The notes under the pieces are model-generated. The model did not search any database and was not told the origin of the DNA. It saw only the letters and a program-made list of their open reading frames with translations. The position numbers and the translations under genes were made by a program. From Micromonospora fulviviridis (lineage in GTDB: Bacteria > Actinomycetota > Actinomycetes > Mycobacteriales > Micromonosporaceae), in assembly GCF_014648395.1 (NCBI RefSeq), contig NZ_BMRA01000018.1, positions 26,033-90,032 on the forward strand: a DNA stretch of 64,000 nucleotides, given 5' to 3'. Below, piece after piece: positions 32,963 to 45,951 of this stretch. How positions within the stretch are numbered: position 1 is the first letter of the stretch; every line of letters begins with the position of its first letter.

Positions 32963-32968
32963 ATGCTA
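32963..32968 (-). promoter_or_regulatory. Probable -10 (TAGCAT) for the kinase/ParB fusion gene
   Basis: Minus-strand TAGCAT with a weak -35 (GCAAAT) 17 bases ahead; about 118 bases upstream of the GTG. The stretch 32846-33071 holds nothing else recognised. Confidence 0.35.
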
Positions 32969-33071
32969 TCACGCGTCTTCCACCCATTTGCCGGACGAGG
33001 TGTCCGACAAACCCCAGGTCACGACCGTACGCGACGGCCCGGGTGCGCCACGTCACGGGTGGCCGCCGGGC

Positions 33072-35177
33072 TCAGAACAGGCTGAGCGGGTCGATCTGGA
33101 GCCGGACCGGGTCGGCCGCCTTGCGGGCGCTGCGCTGCCCGGCCGCCGCGTGCAGCGCCCCGGCCAGAGCGGCGGCCCGGGCCCGGGGCACCCGGACGAG
33201 CATCCGTTCCCGTCCCTCGTCGGCCGGCACCGGGCCGAGCACCTCGGCGCCGTCGGGCAGCCGGGCGCCGGCCAGCAGGTCCGCCACCGCGTCGGCCACG
33301 CCGGTGACGCTGGCCATCCGCACCGCCGGCGGGAAGCCCAGCTCGCGGCGCTCGGCCAACTCCCGGGTGGCGAACCAGGCGGAGTCCCAGCGCAGCAGCG
33401 CCTGCACCGGCACGAGGGCGCCGTCGGCGACCACCACCACCCGGCCGCCGGCCGGCCCGGGGCGGGCCAGCGCGGCGGCGGCCAGCCAGCGGCGCAGCGC
33501 CTCCTCCCCGGCCCGCAGGTCGGCCCGGGTGAGCAGCGCCCACGAGTCGAGCAGCAGCACCGCCCCGTAACCGCCCTCGGCGACCGGTTCCGCGCCGGGG
33601 GTGGCGATCACCAGGCCGGCGCCGGCCGGCACCGTCGCGAGCACCTCCTCCCGCCCCGAGGTGCGCACCGGCACCCCCGGGAAGGCCCGGCCCAGCTCCT
33701 CGGCCGTCCGCCGGGCCCCGGTGACCGAGGCGCGCAGCCGCCGCCCGCCGCACTCCGGGCAGGCGTACGCGGCGGCGACCCGGCCGCACCAGCGGCAGGC
33801 CGGCGTCCCCTCGGCCGACGGCAGGCCCAACGGGCCGGCGCAGTGCGGGCAGCGGGCCGGGGTGCGGCAGTCGGCGCAGGCCACCGAGGGCAGGTAGCCG
33901 CGGCGGGGCACCTGCACCAGCACCGGCAGGTCGGCGCGGAGCGCGTCCCGGGCGGTGGTCCAGGCCAGGCTGGGCAGCCGGGCGGAGGCGGCACCGGGGT
34001 CCCGGGCCAGGTGCGGGTCGTCCCCGGTGGGCACGATCGCCGGCATCCGGGCCCGTACGGTCGCCCGGTCGGCGACCACCTCTCGAGCCCAGCCGGTCTC
34101 CACCAGCAGCTGAGCCTCGGCGGTGCGGGCGTACCCGCCCACCAGGGCGGCGACCCCGGCGAGCTGGGCCCGGGTGAGCAGCACGTCCCGGGCGTGCGGG
34201 TAGGGCGCGCGGGGCTCGGCGTGCAGGTCGTCGCCGTCGTCCCAGACGGCGACCAGACCGAGCCGCTCGACCGGGGCGAACATTGCCGCCCGGGTGCCGA
34301 TCACCACGGGCACGTCGCCGCGGCGGGCGGCGAGGAAGGCGCGGTAGCGGCGGGCCGGTCCGGCGGCCGCGGAGAGGCAGGCGTGCCGGCCGGGCCCGAG
34401 GACGGCGGTCAGGGCGGCGTCCAGCCGGTCCAGGTCCCGGGCGTCGGCCACCACGACCACGGCGCCCCGGCCGCCGGCCACGGTCGCGGCCACGGCGTCG
34501 GCGTACCGGTCGGCCCAGTCCTCGCCGGGCAGCGCGGACCAGACGGCCCGGGGCGCCCGCCCGGCGGTGAGGGCACGCAGGAACGCCGGCCCGGCCGGGT
34601 AGTCCCGCCACCCGCGCGGGTCGACGGGGTCGGCAGCGCCCGGGCCGGTGTCCACGGAGCCGGTCGCCGGGGTGGCGTCGTCGACGTGCGCCCGGGTGGC
34701 GGGATCGGCAGGGCCGGCGGCATCGGCGGCCGCCGGAGTGGCCGGATCGCCGGCGCCGGCGGACGCCGGAGTGGCGCGATCGGTGCCGGCGGCCGGCACG
34801 GTGGCGGGGTCGGCGGGGGTCGGCGGGGTGGCGTCGGCGCCGGCGAGGGCGGTCGCGGTGACGTCCTTCTCGACCCGGGCGTGCCGGGGCGGGACGGCGA
34901 GCCGGAGCACGTCGGCGAGGCTGCCGGCGTAGCGGTCGGCGACCGCGCGGGCCAGCTCGGCCACCTCCGGCGCCAGCACCGGCACCGGGGAGACCACCTT
35001 CTCCAGGTACGCCAACCGGGGATGCGCGGACTCCGCCACGCGCTCCAGCAGCCAGCCGTCGACGAGCTGCCCGGCGAAGCGGACCTTCACCCGCACCCCG
35101 GGCCGGGCGTCGGCGTCCAGGGTGTCCGGAACGAGGTAGTCGAAGGGGCGGTCGAGGTGCGGCAGCGGCACATCCAC
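33072..35177 (-). CDS. priA: PriA-like primosomal protein lacking the helicase ATPase motifs
   Basis: About 701 residues; similar to replication-restart protein PriA. The 3'-DNA-binding N-domain (VPLPHLDRPFDYLVPD) and the zinc region are kept, with eight Cys (CADC, CPHC, CRWCG, CPECGG). The P-loop is gone (SALPGEDWADRY where GxGKT is expected) and the DEAH box is replaced by WDDGDDLHAE, so it should not hydrolyse ATP. A long Ala/Pro/Thr insertion lies at about 112-180. Such helicase-dead PriA is usual in actinobacteria. No ATG or GTG occurs between metK and the GTG at 35177, and that GTG lacks a good ribosome site, so the start is uncertain by some residues. Confidence 0.9.
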   Translation of the reverse strand: MDVPLPHLDRPFDYLVPDTLDADARPGVRVKVRFAGQLVDGWLLERVAESAHPRLAYLEKVVSPVPVLAPEVAELARAVADRYAGSLADVLRLAVPPRHARVEKDVTATALAGADATPPTPADPATVPAAGTDRATPASAGAGDPATPAAADAAGPADPATRAHVDDATPATGSVDTGPGAADPVDPRGWRDYPAGPAFLRALTAGRAPRAVWSALPGEDWADRYADAVAATVAGGRGAVVVVADARDLDRLDAALTAVLGPGRHACLSAAAGPARRYRAFLAARRGDVPVVIGTRAAMFAPVERLGLVAVWDDGDDLHAEPRAPYPHARDVLLTRAQLAGVAALVGGYARTAEAQLLVETGWAREVVADRATVRARMPAIVPTGDDPHLARDPGAASARLPSLAWTTARDALRADLPVLVQVPRRGYLPSVACADCRTPARCPHCAGPLGLPSAEGTPACRWCGRVAAAYACPECGGRRLRASVTGARRTAEELGRAFPGVPVRTSGREEVLATVPAGAGLVIATPGAEPVAEGGYGAVLLLDSWALLTRADLRAGEEALRRWLAAAALARPGPAGGRVVVVADGALVPVQALLRWDSAWFATRELAERRELGFPPAVRMASVTGVADAVADLLAGARLPDGAEVLGPVPADEGRERMLVRVPRARAAALAGALHAAAGQRSARKAADPVRLQIDPLSLF

Positions 35178-35236
35178 GCAGACGCGAGCGACCGGCGACC
35201 CCTCGGCGGGTCGCCGGTCGCCGCGCCTGGTGCCGG

Positions 35237-36427
<1,191 letters not shown>

Positions 36428-36471
36428 GGCACTCCTAAGCATGTGAAGACTTTTAAAGGTCGCTCGGCGGC

Positions 36472-36499
36472 AGTTTAGTCACCGTGCTCCCAGGGTGAC
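36472..36499 (-). promoter_or_regulatory. metK -10 with an inverted repeat in the spacer
   Basis: Minus-strand TAAACT (36472-36477) is a good -10. The inverted repeat GTCACC/GGTGAC (36478-36483 and 36494-36499) occupies the region just upstream, and the -35 is poor, which suggests regulator-dependent expression. No SAM riboswitch was recognised. Confidence 0.4.
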
Positions 36500-36525
36500 C
36501 CGGGGAACCGGAGAGTGACCAACCG

Positions 36526-37734
36526 TCAGGACCGCTCCCGCAACCGGGCGGCCACGAGGTCCCAGACGGCGTCGGCCAGGTCCTCCTTGGGCTGCTCGGG
36601 CATCCGGTGCACGGACCCGTCCGCCCCGATCACCGTGGCGGCGTTGGTCTCGGCCCCGAAGACCTTGTCCACCCCGACCTCGTTGATCACGATGAGGTCG
36701 GCGCGCTTGCGGGCCAGCTTGGCCCGGCCGTTGGCCTCGGCGTCGCCGGTCTCCGCGGCGAAGACCACCAGCACCTGCTCCGGCCGCCGGCGTCGGCCGA
36801 GCTCCGCCGCGATGTCCGGGTTGGTCACCAGCTCGATGGTGGGCGCGCTGCCGTCGTCCGACTTCTTGATCTTACCGGGCGCGTACGTCGCCGGACGGAA
36901 ATCGGCGGGTGCGGCGGCCATCACCACGGCGTCCGCGTCGGCGGCCGCCTCCAGGGTGGCCTTGCGCAACTCCTCCGTGCTGCCCACCCGCACGAGGTCG
37001 ACGCCGGCCGGGTCGGCGAGCGCGACGTTGGCCGAGACCAGGGTGACCCGGGCGCCCCGGGCCACGGCGGCGCGGGCGAAGGCGTAGCCCTGCTTGCCGG
37101 AGGAGCGGTTGCCGAGGAAGCGGACCGGGTCGAGCGGCTCCCGGGTGCCGCCGGCGGTGACCACCACGTGGCGGCCGGCCAGGTCGGCCGGGGCGGCGCC
37201 GCCCCGGGCGAGGGCCCGGCGGGCGACCGCGAAGATCTCGGCCGGGTCGGGCAGCCGGCCCTTGCCGGTGTCCTTGCCGGTGAGCCTGCCGACGGCGGGC
37301 TCGATCACCACGACGCCGCGGGACCGCAGGGTGGCCACGTTGGCGACGGTGGCCGGGTGCTCCCACATCTCGGTGTGCATGGCCGGCGCCAGCACCACCG
37401 GGCAGCGCGCGGTCAGCAGCGTGTTGGTGAGCAGGTCGTCGGCGAGGCCGTGGGCGGCCTTGGCGAGCAGGTCGGCGGTGGTGGGTGTCACCACGACGAG
37501 GTCGGCGTGCTGCCCGAGGCGGACGTGCGGCACCTCGTGGACGTCGGACCAGACGTCGTCGGTGACCGGCTGGCCGGAGAGCGCGGCCCAGGTCGGCGCC
37601 CCGACGAACCGGAGCGCCGACGCGGTCGGCACGACCCGGACCCGGTGGCCCGACTCGGTGAAGAGCCGGAGCAGCTCACACGCCTTGTAGGCGGCGATGC
37701 CGCCACCGACCCCGAGGACGATCTCGGCGGCCAT
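36526..37734 (-). CDS. coaBC: Bifunctional phosphopantothenoylcysteine decarboxylase / synthase
   Basis: Two consecutive steps of coenzyme A synthesis. The CoaC half (about 1-185) has GVGGGIAAYKACELLR, the active-site His region, PAMHTEMWEHPA and the flavin site. The CoaB half (about 190-402) has VTAGGTREPLDPVRFLGNRSSGKQGYAFA and AAPADFRP, KIKK. 402 residues, full length. Downstream of rpoZ by 15 bases. Confidence 0.97.
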   Translation of the reverse strand: MAAEIVLGVGGGIAAYKACELLRLFTESGHRVRVVPTASALRFVGAPTWAALSGQPVTDDVWSDVHEVPHVRLGQHADLVVVTPTTADLLAKAAHGLADDLLTNTLLTARCPVVLAPAMHTEMWEHPATVANVATLRSRGVVVIEPAVGRLTGKDTGKGRLPDPAEIFAVARRALARGGAAPADLAGRHVVVTAGGTREPLDPVRFLGNRSSGKQGYAFARAAVARGARVTLVSANVALADPAGVDLVRVGSTEELRKATLEAAADADAVVMAAAPADFRPATYAPGKIKKSDDGSAPTIELVTNPDIAAELGRRRRPEQVLVVFAAETGDAEANGRAKLARKRADLIVINEVGVDKVFGAETNAATVIGADGSVHRMPEQPKEDLADAVWDLVAARLRERS

Positions 37735-37749
37735 CGGCGCGGGCGGGGC

Positions 37750-38013
37750 TTACGGCTGGTCGGTCGGCTCGGCGGTGAGCAGACCCGCGTTGATCTCGCG
37801 CATGGCGATGGAGAGCGGCTTCTCCTGGGGGGTGGTCTCCACCAGCGGGCCGACGTACTCCAGCAGGCCCTCACCGAGCTGGCTGTAGTAGGCGTTGACC
37901 TGGCGCGCGCGCTTGGCGGCGAAGATGACCAGCGCGTACTTCGAGGTGGTCTTCTCGAGGAGCTCGTCGATCGGCGGGTTGGTGATGCCCTCGGGGTTGG
38001 CGATGGATCCCAC
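37750..38013 (-). CDS. rpoZ: RNA polymerase omega subunit
   Basis: The 87-residue subunit that helps assemble RNA polymerase. GITNPPIDELLEKTTSKYALVIFAAKRARQVNAYYSQ is the conserved core. GTG start behind AGAGG. It follows the gmk-like gene, as in other actinobacteria. Confidence 0.97.
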   Translation of the reverse strand: MGSIANPEGITNPPIDELLEKTTSKYALVIFAAKRARQVNAYYSQLGEGLLEYVGPLVETTPQEKPLSIAMREINAGLLTAEPTDQP

Positions 38014-38059
38014 GAAATAACCTCTGCGTCTTTGTGCACCGCCCGGAGGCGGTGGCCTC

Positions 38060-38593
38060 TCAACCGCTCGGGCGCGGTCGGGCCGGAGCCAGGAAGGAAG
38101 AACCGAGCAAGCCTACCAGCTCCTCGGCCGCGCGCTCGGTCCGGTCGTGCACCACGGCGTGTGCGAAGGCGGCCGCGACGGCCGGGTCCGGCCGGTACGC
38201 CGGCGGGGTGAGCAGCACGAGCCGCGCGTCCGGGACCACGGCCCGGACGGCGAGCGCGCCCGGCAGGTCCAGCGGGAGCAGCACCGCCTGCCCCTCCGCG
38301 AGCCGGGCCCGCACCCCCGCGCGCGGCACCCCGCGCCGGTACGGCCCCATCCGGCTCCACTCCAGCAGCTCGTCGGCCGCGACCATGCGGTCGAAGCCGG
38401 TCGCGTCCAGGAAGAGCCGGTCGACGCCGTCCACCTCGCCGGGGCAGGCCGGCCGGGTGGTCGCGGCCACCGGCACCCACACGGACGGGAGGCGCGCCCG
38501 GACCAGCTCGACGACACTCCCCCCGCCGGCCCCAGAAGGGCCGGCCAGGACAGTGAGCCGAGCCGCCGGGCGCGCCTCGTCATCCATGCTCAC
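38060..38593 (-). CDS. Degenerate guanylate-kinase homologue (probable pseudoenzyme)
   Basis: It occupies the gmk position between mihF and rpoZ and is clearly homologous (ARLTVLAGPSG, VAATTRPACPGEVDG, AADELLEWS, AVVPDARLVLLTPP). But the P-loop reads GPSGAGGGS, with Gly24 in place of the essential Lys. The GMP-binding Arg and Tyr of TTRxxRxGE...Y are Cys50 and non-aromatic residues; the xGNxYGT loop is MGPYRRGVP; and the Arg-rich lid after LTPP is deleted, leaving 177 residues instead of about 190-210. The frame is intact and well coded, so it is probably expressed but should not phosphorylate GMP. A true gmk is expected elsewhere. Confidence 0.8.
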   Translation of the reverse strand: MSMDDEARPAARLTVLAGPSGAGGGSVVELVRARLPSVWVPVAATTRPACPGEVDGVDRLFLDATGFDRMVAADELLEWSRMGPYRRGVPRAGVRARLAEGQAVLLPLDLPGALAVRAVVPDARLVLLTPPAYRPDPAVAAAFAHAVVHDRTERAAEELVGLLGSSFLAPARPRPSG

Positions 38594-38618
38594 CGCTTGT
38601 TTCTACACGGTGGGCCGT

Positions 38619-38936
38619 TCAGTTGGCGGCGAACTCTCCAAGCAGCGCCTTGCGCTGCTGCTCGCCCAGGCCACGCAGCCGACGGCTGTCAGCGATCTTG
38701 AGCTTCTCCATGATCTGGGTGGCTCGGATCTTGCCGATGCCCGGCATCGCCTGGAGCACGGCCGAAACCTTCAGCTTGCCCACGACGTCGTCGGACTCGG
38801 CCCGCTCGAGGACGGTGGCGAGGGTGGTCTTGCCCTGCTTGAGCTGCTCCTTCAGCTCAGCACGGGCCTTGCGGATCTCCGCGGCCTTCTCCAGCGCGGC
38901 AGCGCGCTGTTCGGGGGTCAGTGACGGGAGCGGCAC
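38619..38936 (-). CDS. mihF: Actinobacterial integration host factor (mIHF)
   Basis: A 105-residue nucleoid-associated protein. LPSLTPEQRAAALEKAAEIRKARAELKEQLKQGKTTLATVLERAESDDVVGKLKVSAVLQAMPGIGKIRA carries the helix-two-turn-helix DNA-binding fold (PGIGKIRAT) known from Mycobacterium and Streptomyces. The GTG at 38936 follows GAGGAG at 5 bases. It lies between pyrF and the gmk homologue in the usual order. Confidence 0.95.
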   Translation of the reverse strand: MPLPSLTPEQRAAALEKAAEIRKARAELKEQLKQGKTTLATVLERAESDDVVGKLKVSAVLQAMPGIGKIRATQIMEKLKIADSRRLRGLGEQQRKALLGEFAAN

Positions 38937-39040
38937 CAGTTCTCCTCAGGTCCCTAGTACGACGGGCGGGGCGCACCGCCGCATCTGTGAAACGTGGTGT
39001 CGCTGGCAACCAAAGGGGTCCGTGGTTCCCAGCGCGTGGA

Positions 39041-39069
39041 AAACTAGCGGTCAACGGAGTTCTCGGCAA
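39041..39069 (-). promoter_or_regulatory. Probable mihF promoter
   Basis: Minus strand TTGCCG (39064-39069), 17 bases, TAGTTT (39041-39046): a good housekeeping-sigma match, about 105 bases upstream of mihF. Confidence 0.5.
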
Positions 39070-39115
39070 CGTGGGCGCGCGAAGATCAACGGAAAGTGAC
39101 CGAGCCGTCAGTCAG

Positions 39116-39952
39116 TCACGCGGCGGCCAGGGCGGCCCGGCACTCGGCCAGCACCCGGTCGGTCGCGGCCCGCAGGGCCTCCTGGTCCGGCCCCGCGCCC
39201 AGCACCTCGCGGGAGTAGGACGGCAGCACCGAGGGCAGGCTGGAGCCGAACACGGTACGCAGGTCGGCGGCCGTCGCGCCCTGCGCGCCCAGCCCGGGCG
39301 CGAGCAGCGGACCGTTCACCGCGGCGAGGTCGTGACCGGTGTCGCCGATCGTCGCGCCGACCACCAGACCGAAGCTGCCGAGAGGATCGGCACCCCGGTT
39401 GAGCTGGGAAATCTCGTCGATGACGGTCTGCGCGACGGTGCGCCCGTCGGCCCCGACGGCACGCTGCACGGAGGCTCCCTCGGGGTTCGAGGTGAGCGCC
39501 AGGACGAACACCCCGCCGCCGTGCGCGGCGGCCAACTCGAACATCGGGGCGAGCGAACCTACTCCCAGGTAGGGACTCGCGGTGACCGCGTCGACATACA
39601 GCGGGCTGGATGGATCGAGGTAGGCCGAGGCGTACGCGCTGACCGTCGAGCCGATGTCGCCGCGCTTGACGTCGAGCAGAACGAGCGAGCCCGAATTTCG
39701 CAACTGTCGGATAGTTGACTCAAGAATTCCGACACCACGGGACCCGAAGCGCTCGAAGAACGCCGACTGGGGCTTGACGACGGCCACCCGGTCGCCGATG
39801 GCCTCCACCACGATCCGGCAGAACCGGTCGAGGCCCTCGACGTCGTCGGACAGTCCCCAGCGGGCGAGCAGCCCGGGGTGCGGGTCGATCCCCACGCAGA
39901 GCGGTCCCCGCTCGGCCACGGCCCGGTGCAGGCGGGCGCCGAAGGTCTCCAT
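39116..39952 (-). CDS. pyrF: Orotidine 5'-phosphate decarboxylase (type 2)
   Basis: Converts OMP to UMP, the last step of de novo pyrimidine synthesis. The 278 residues are the longer type-2 form: CVGIDPHPGLLARWG, VVKPQSAFFERFG, LVLLDVKRGDIGSTVSAYA with the catalytic Lys/Asp network, and APGLGAQGAT. Separated from the pyr operon proper by bioA and a hairpin at 40027. Confidence 0.97.
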   Translation of the reverse strand: METFGARLHRAVAERGPLCVGIDPHPGLLARWGLSDDVEGLDRFCRIVVEAIGDRVAVVKPQSAFFERFGSRGVGILESTIRQLRNSGSLVLLDVKRGDIGSTVSAYASAYLDPSSPLYVDAVTASPYLGVGSLAPMFELAAAHGGGVFVLALTSNPEGASVQRAVGADGRTVAQTVIDEISQLNRGADPLGSFGLVVGATIGDTGHDLAAVNGPLLAPGLGAQGATAADLRTVFGSSLPSVLPSYSREVLGAGPDQEALRAATDRVLAECRAALAAA

Positions 39953-40026
39953 CGCGTCTCTCCCTCTCCTGGCGCGGCCTCGGGCCGCGGTGTCCGCGAC
40001 GGGTACGCCGCCGCTCGTGGTCCTGT

Positions 40027-40047
40027 CCCGGCCGCCGCGCGGCCGGG
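40027..40047 (-). terminator. Hairpin between bioA and pyrF
   Basis: CCCGGCCGC and its complement form a 9-base stem with a 3-base loop, 47 bases beyond the bioA stop. It could end the bioA transcript or fold the pyrF leader. No T-run. Confidence 0.4.
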
Positions 40048-40093
40048 CGTCCTGCCGCCACCGGACGCCGGTCGCCGGTGGCCTCCCGCCGGC

Positions 40094-41368
40094 TCAGCCC
40101 GCCTTGACGGCCGCCTCGACCCCGGCCGCGATCCGCGCCACGTCCGCCTCGTCGGTGACGTACGGGGGCATGGTGTAGACCAGGTCCCGGAACGGCCGCA
40201 GCCAGACGCCCTGCGCCACCGCGGCGGCGGTCGCCCGGGGGATGTCCACCTCGTGGTCGAGCTGGACGACGCCGATCGCGCCCAGCACCCGCACGTCGGC
40301 CACGCCGGGGGCGCCGCGCAGCGGTTCCAGGCCGGCGCGCAGCCCGTCGGAGATCCTCGCCACCCGCCCCGCCCAGTCCCCGGCCCGCAGGAGCTCCAGG
40401 GAGGCGTTGGCGACGGCGCAGGCGAGCGGGTTACCCATGAAGGTCGGGCCGTGCGCCAGCACCCCGTCGGCCGAGATGGCCCGGGCCACCTCGGGGGTGC
40501 AGAGCGCCGCGGCCAGGGTGAGATAGCCGCCCGTGAGGGCCTTGCCGACGCAGAGCACGTCCGGGGCGACGCCGGCGTGCTCGGCGGCGAACATGGCGCC
40601 GGTCCGGCCGAAGCCGGTGGCGATCTCGTCGAAGACCAGCAGGATGCCGTGCGCCCGGGTCACCTCGCGCAGCACCCGCAGGTAGTGCGGGTGGTGGAAC
40701 CGCATCCCGCCGGCGCCCTGCACCACCGGCTCCACGATCACCGCGGCCAGCTCGCCCGCGTGCCGCTCCACCGCGTCCACCAGCGCCGCCTCGTACGCCG
40801 GGTCGGGCGGGGTGTCGAAGCCGGCCGGCGGCACCGGCGCGAACACCTGCCGGGGCAGCACGTCGCCCCAGAGGTGGTGCATGCCGCCCTCCGGGTCGCA
40901 GACGCTCATGGGGTGGAACGTGTCGCCGTGGTAGCCGCCCCGCCAGGTGCCCAGCCGACGGCGTTCCGGCCGCCCCACGGCCCGCTGGTACTGCAGGCAC
41001 ATCTTCACCGCCACCTCGACGCTGACCGAGCCGGAGTCGGCCAGGAAGACGTGCTCCAGGCCGTCCGGAGCCAGCTCCACCAGCGTCCGCGCCAGGCGTA
41101 CGGCGGGCTCGTGGGTGAGGCCGCCGAACATCACGTGGCTCATCCGGCCGAGCTGGTCGGTGACCGCCGCGTCCAGCACCGGGTGCCGGTAGCCGTGGAT
41201 CGCCGCCCACCAGGACGACATCCCGTCGACCAGTTCCCGGCCGTCGGCCAGCCGCAGCCGGACCCCCTCGGCGCTGTCCACCACGTACGGCGAGCTGGCC
41301 GGCGGCAGAGCCGCATAGGGATGCCACACGTGCCGCCGATCAGCGGCAAGGATCTCCTCAGGCGTCAC
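40094..41368 (-). CDS. bioA: Adenosylmethionine-8-amino-7-oxononanoate aminotransferase
   Basis: A PLP enzyme of biotin synthesis that uses SAM as amino donor. The 424 residues contain the BioA-specific WHPYAALPPAS start, DGMSSWWAAIHGYRHP, GYHGDTFHPMSVCDP, the PLP-binding FDEIATGFGRTG, and the Schiff-base Lys in CVGKALTGGY. It stands alone, with no other bio gene, between pyrD and pyrF, an unusual insertion in the pyrimidine cluster. Confidence 0.95.
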   Translation of the reverse strand: MTPEEILAADRRHVWHPYAALPPASSPYVVDSAEGVRLRLADGRELVDGMSSWWAAIHGYRHPVLDAAVTDQLGRMSHVMFGGLTHEPAVRLARTLVELAPDGLEHVFLADSGSVSVEVAVKMCLQYQRAVGRPERRRLGTWRGGYHGDTFHPMSVCDPEGGMHHLWGDVLPRQVFAPVPPAGFDTPPDPAYEAALVDAVERHAGELAAVIVEPVVQGAGGMRFHHPHYLRVLREVTRAHGILLVFDEIATGFGRTGAMFAAEHAGVAPDVLCVGKALTGGYLTLAAALCTPEVARAISADGVLAHGPTFMGNPLACAVANASLELLRAGDWAGRVARISDGLRAGLEPLRGAPGVADVRVLGAIGVVQLDHEVDIPRATAAAVAQGVWLRPFRDLVYTMPPYVTDEADVARIAAGVEAAVKAG

Positions 41369-41483
41369 AGGCTCTCCTTCCCTCCCCCTCCCTCCCCCGC
41401 GATCCTGCGGTTCCGGCCCGCGATCCGCCCCGGAACGGGCGATGCGCCGGGCACGAACTGGAAGATCGCGCGGAGGAAGGGGG

Positions 41484-42506
41484 TCAGCGGGGTGGTGGTG
41501 GGGTCGTTCGGGTTGCGGCGCGGACCAGGGCCGGGCCCCGGTAGATGAAGCCGGTGTAGAGCTGGATCAGGCTCGCGCCGGCGTCGAACATCCGGGCCGC
41601 GTCGTCCGGGTCGAGGATGCCGCCGACGCCGATCACCGGCAGCCGGCCGCCGGTCTCGCGGTGCACGAAGGCGACCACCTCACGGGCGCGGGCGGCCAGC
41701 GGGCGGCCGGAGAGGCCGCCGGTCTCCGCTCCCCGCGCCCGGTCGGCGGGGGCGAGCCCGTCGCGGGCCAGCGTGGTGTTGGTGGCGATCACCCCGGCCG
41801 CGCCGCGGGCGAGGCAGACCTCCAGCAGCTCGGCGACGGCCGGCTCGGTGAGGTCGGGGGCGATCTTCACCAGCACCGGCTTCTCCCCGACGAGGGCCGC
41901 GAGCAGCGCGTCCAGGTGGGACCGGTCCTGAAGGGACCGCAGCCCCGGGGTGTTCGGTGAGGACACGTTGACCGCGAAGTAGTCGCCGTGCCCCTTCAGC
42001 GCCCGGTAGGAGGCCAGGTAGTCCTCGACGGCCTCGTCCAGCGGGGTCACCTTGGACTTGCCCAGCGAGATGCCCAGCGGTACGCCGAGCGGGCGCGGCA
42101 GCGCCGCCAGCCGGGCCGCGAGGGCCTCGGCGCCGGCGTTGTTGAAGCCCATCCGGTTGACCACGGCCTCGCTGTCGCGCAGCCGGAACAGCCGGGGCCG
42201 GGGGTTGCCCGGCTGGGCGTGCGCGGTGACCGTGCCGACCTCGACGAAGCCGAAGCCCAGCGCCGGCCACGCCGGCAGCGCCACCCCGTTCTTGTCCATC
42301 CCGGCCGCCAGCCCCACCGGGTTCGGGAAGTCCACCCCGAACACCGTCCGCGGCGCCGCCCGGAAGTACCGCGCCCGCAGCGCCGCCAGCACGGCCGGCC
42401 GCCGCGACACCGAGGCCAGCCGCTCCAGTGTCCACTCGTGCGCCGCCTCGGCGTCCCCACCCCCGATGCCGAACAACCGAGGCCGAACAACCTTCTCGAA
42501 GATCAC
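41484..42506 (-). CDS. pyrD: Dihydroorotate dehydrogenase (quinone, class 2)
   Basis: Oxidises dihydroorotate to orotate with FMN, passing electrons to quinone at the membrane. 340 residues: an N-terminal amphipathic segment (about 1-40) for membrane docking, then GFGFVEVGTVTAHAQPGNPRPRLFRL, NRMGFNNAGA, VNVSSPNTPGLR with the catalytic Ser, and VIGVGGILDPDDA. The N-terminal extension marks class 2. Confidence 0.97.
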   Translation of the reverse strand: MIFEKVVRPRLFGIGGGDAEAAHEWTLERLASVSRRPAVLAALRARYFRAAPRTVFGVDFPNPVGLAAGMDKNGVALPAWPALGFGFVEVGTVTAHAQPGNPRPRLFRLRDSEAVVNRMGFNNAGAEALAARLAALPRPLGVPLGISLGKSKVTPLDEAVEDYLASYRALKGHGDYFAVNVSSPNTPGLRSLQDRSHLDALLAALVGEKPVLVKIAPDLTEPAVAELLEVCLARGAAGVIATNTTLARDGLAPADRARGAETGGLSGRPLAARAREVVAFVHRETGGRLPVIGVGGILDPDDAARMFDAGASLIQLYTGFIYRGPALVRAATRTTPPPPR

Positions 42507-42529
42507 CGCCCGTCCACCCCCACCTCGGT

Positions 42530-42584
42530 GATCATGAGGTTGACGGCGAAGTCGATCTCCTCGACCGCCGCCAGCCTCATGATC
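42530..42584. repeat. Palindromic repeat element upstream of pyrD
   Basis: Ten-base perfect arms GATCATGAGG (42530-42539) and CCTCATGATC (42575-42584) enclose inner complementary segments (GGCG/CGCC, TCGA/TCGA), giving a 55-base cruciform-like unit. It lies 24 bases upstream of pyrD in the 97-base gap after carB. The style matches dispersed palindromes I associate with Micromonospora genomes; it could also be a leader hairpin. Confidence 0.6.
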
Positions 42585-42603
42585 GACGGGGTGAGCCCGG
42601 GGG

Positions 42604-45943
<3,340 letters not shown>

Positions 45944-45951
<8 letters not shown>

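Noticed and set aside
36428..36525. SAM riboswitch before metK
   Set aside because: The core conserved blocks of known SAM riboswitch classes were not found in this 98-base gap; only a promoter and an inverted repeat were visible.
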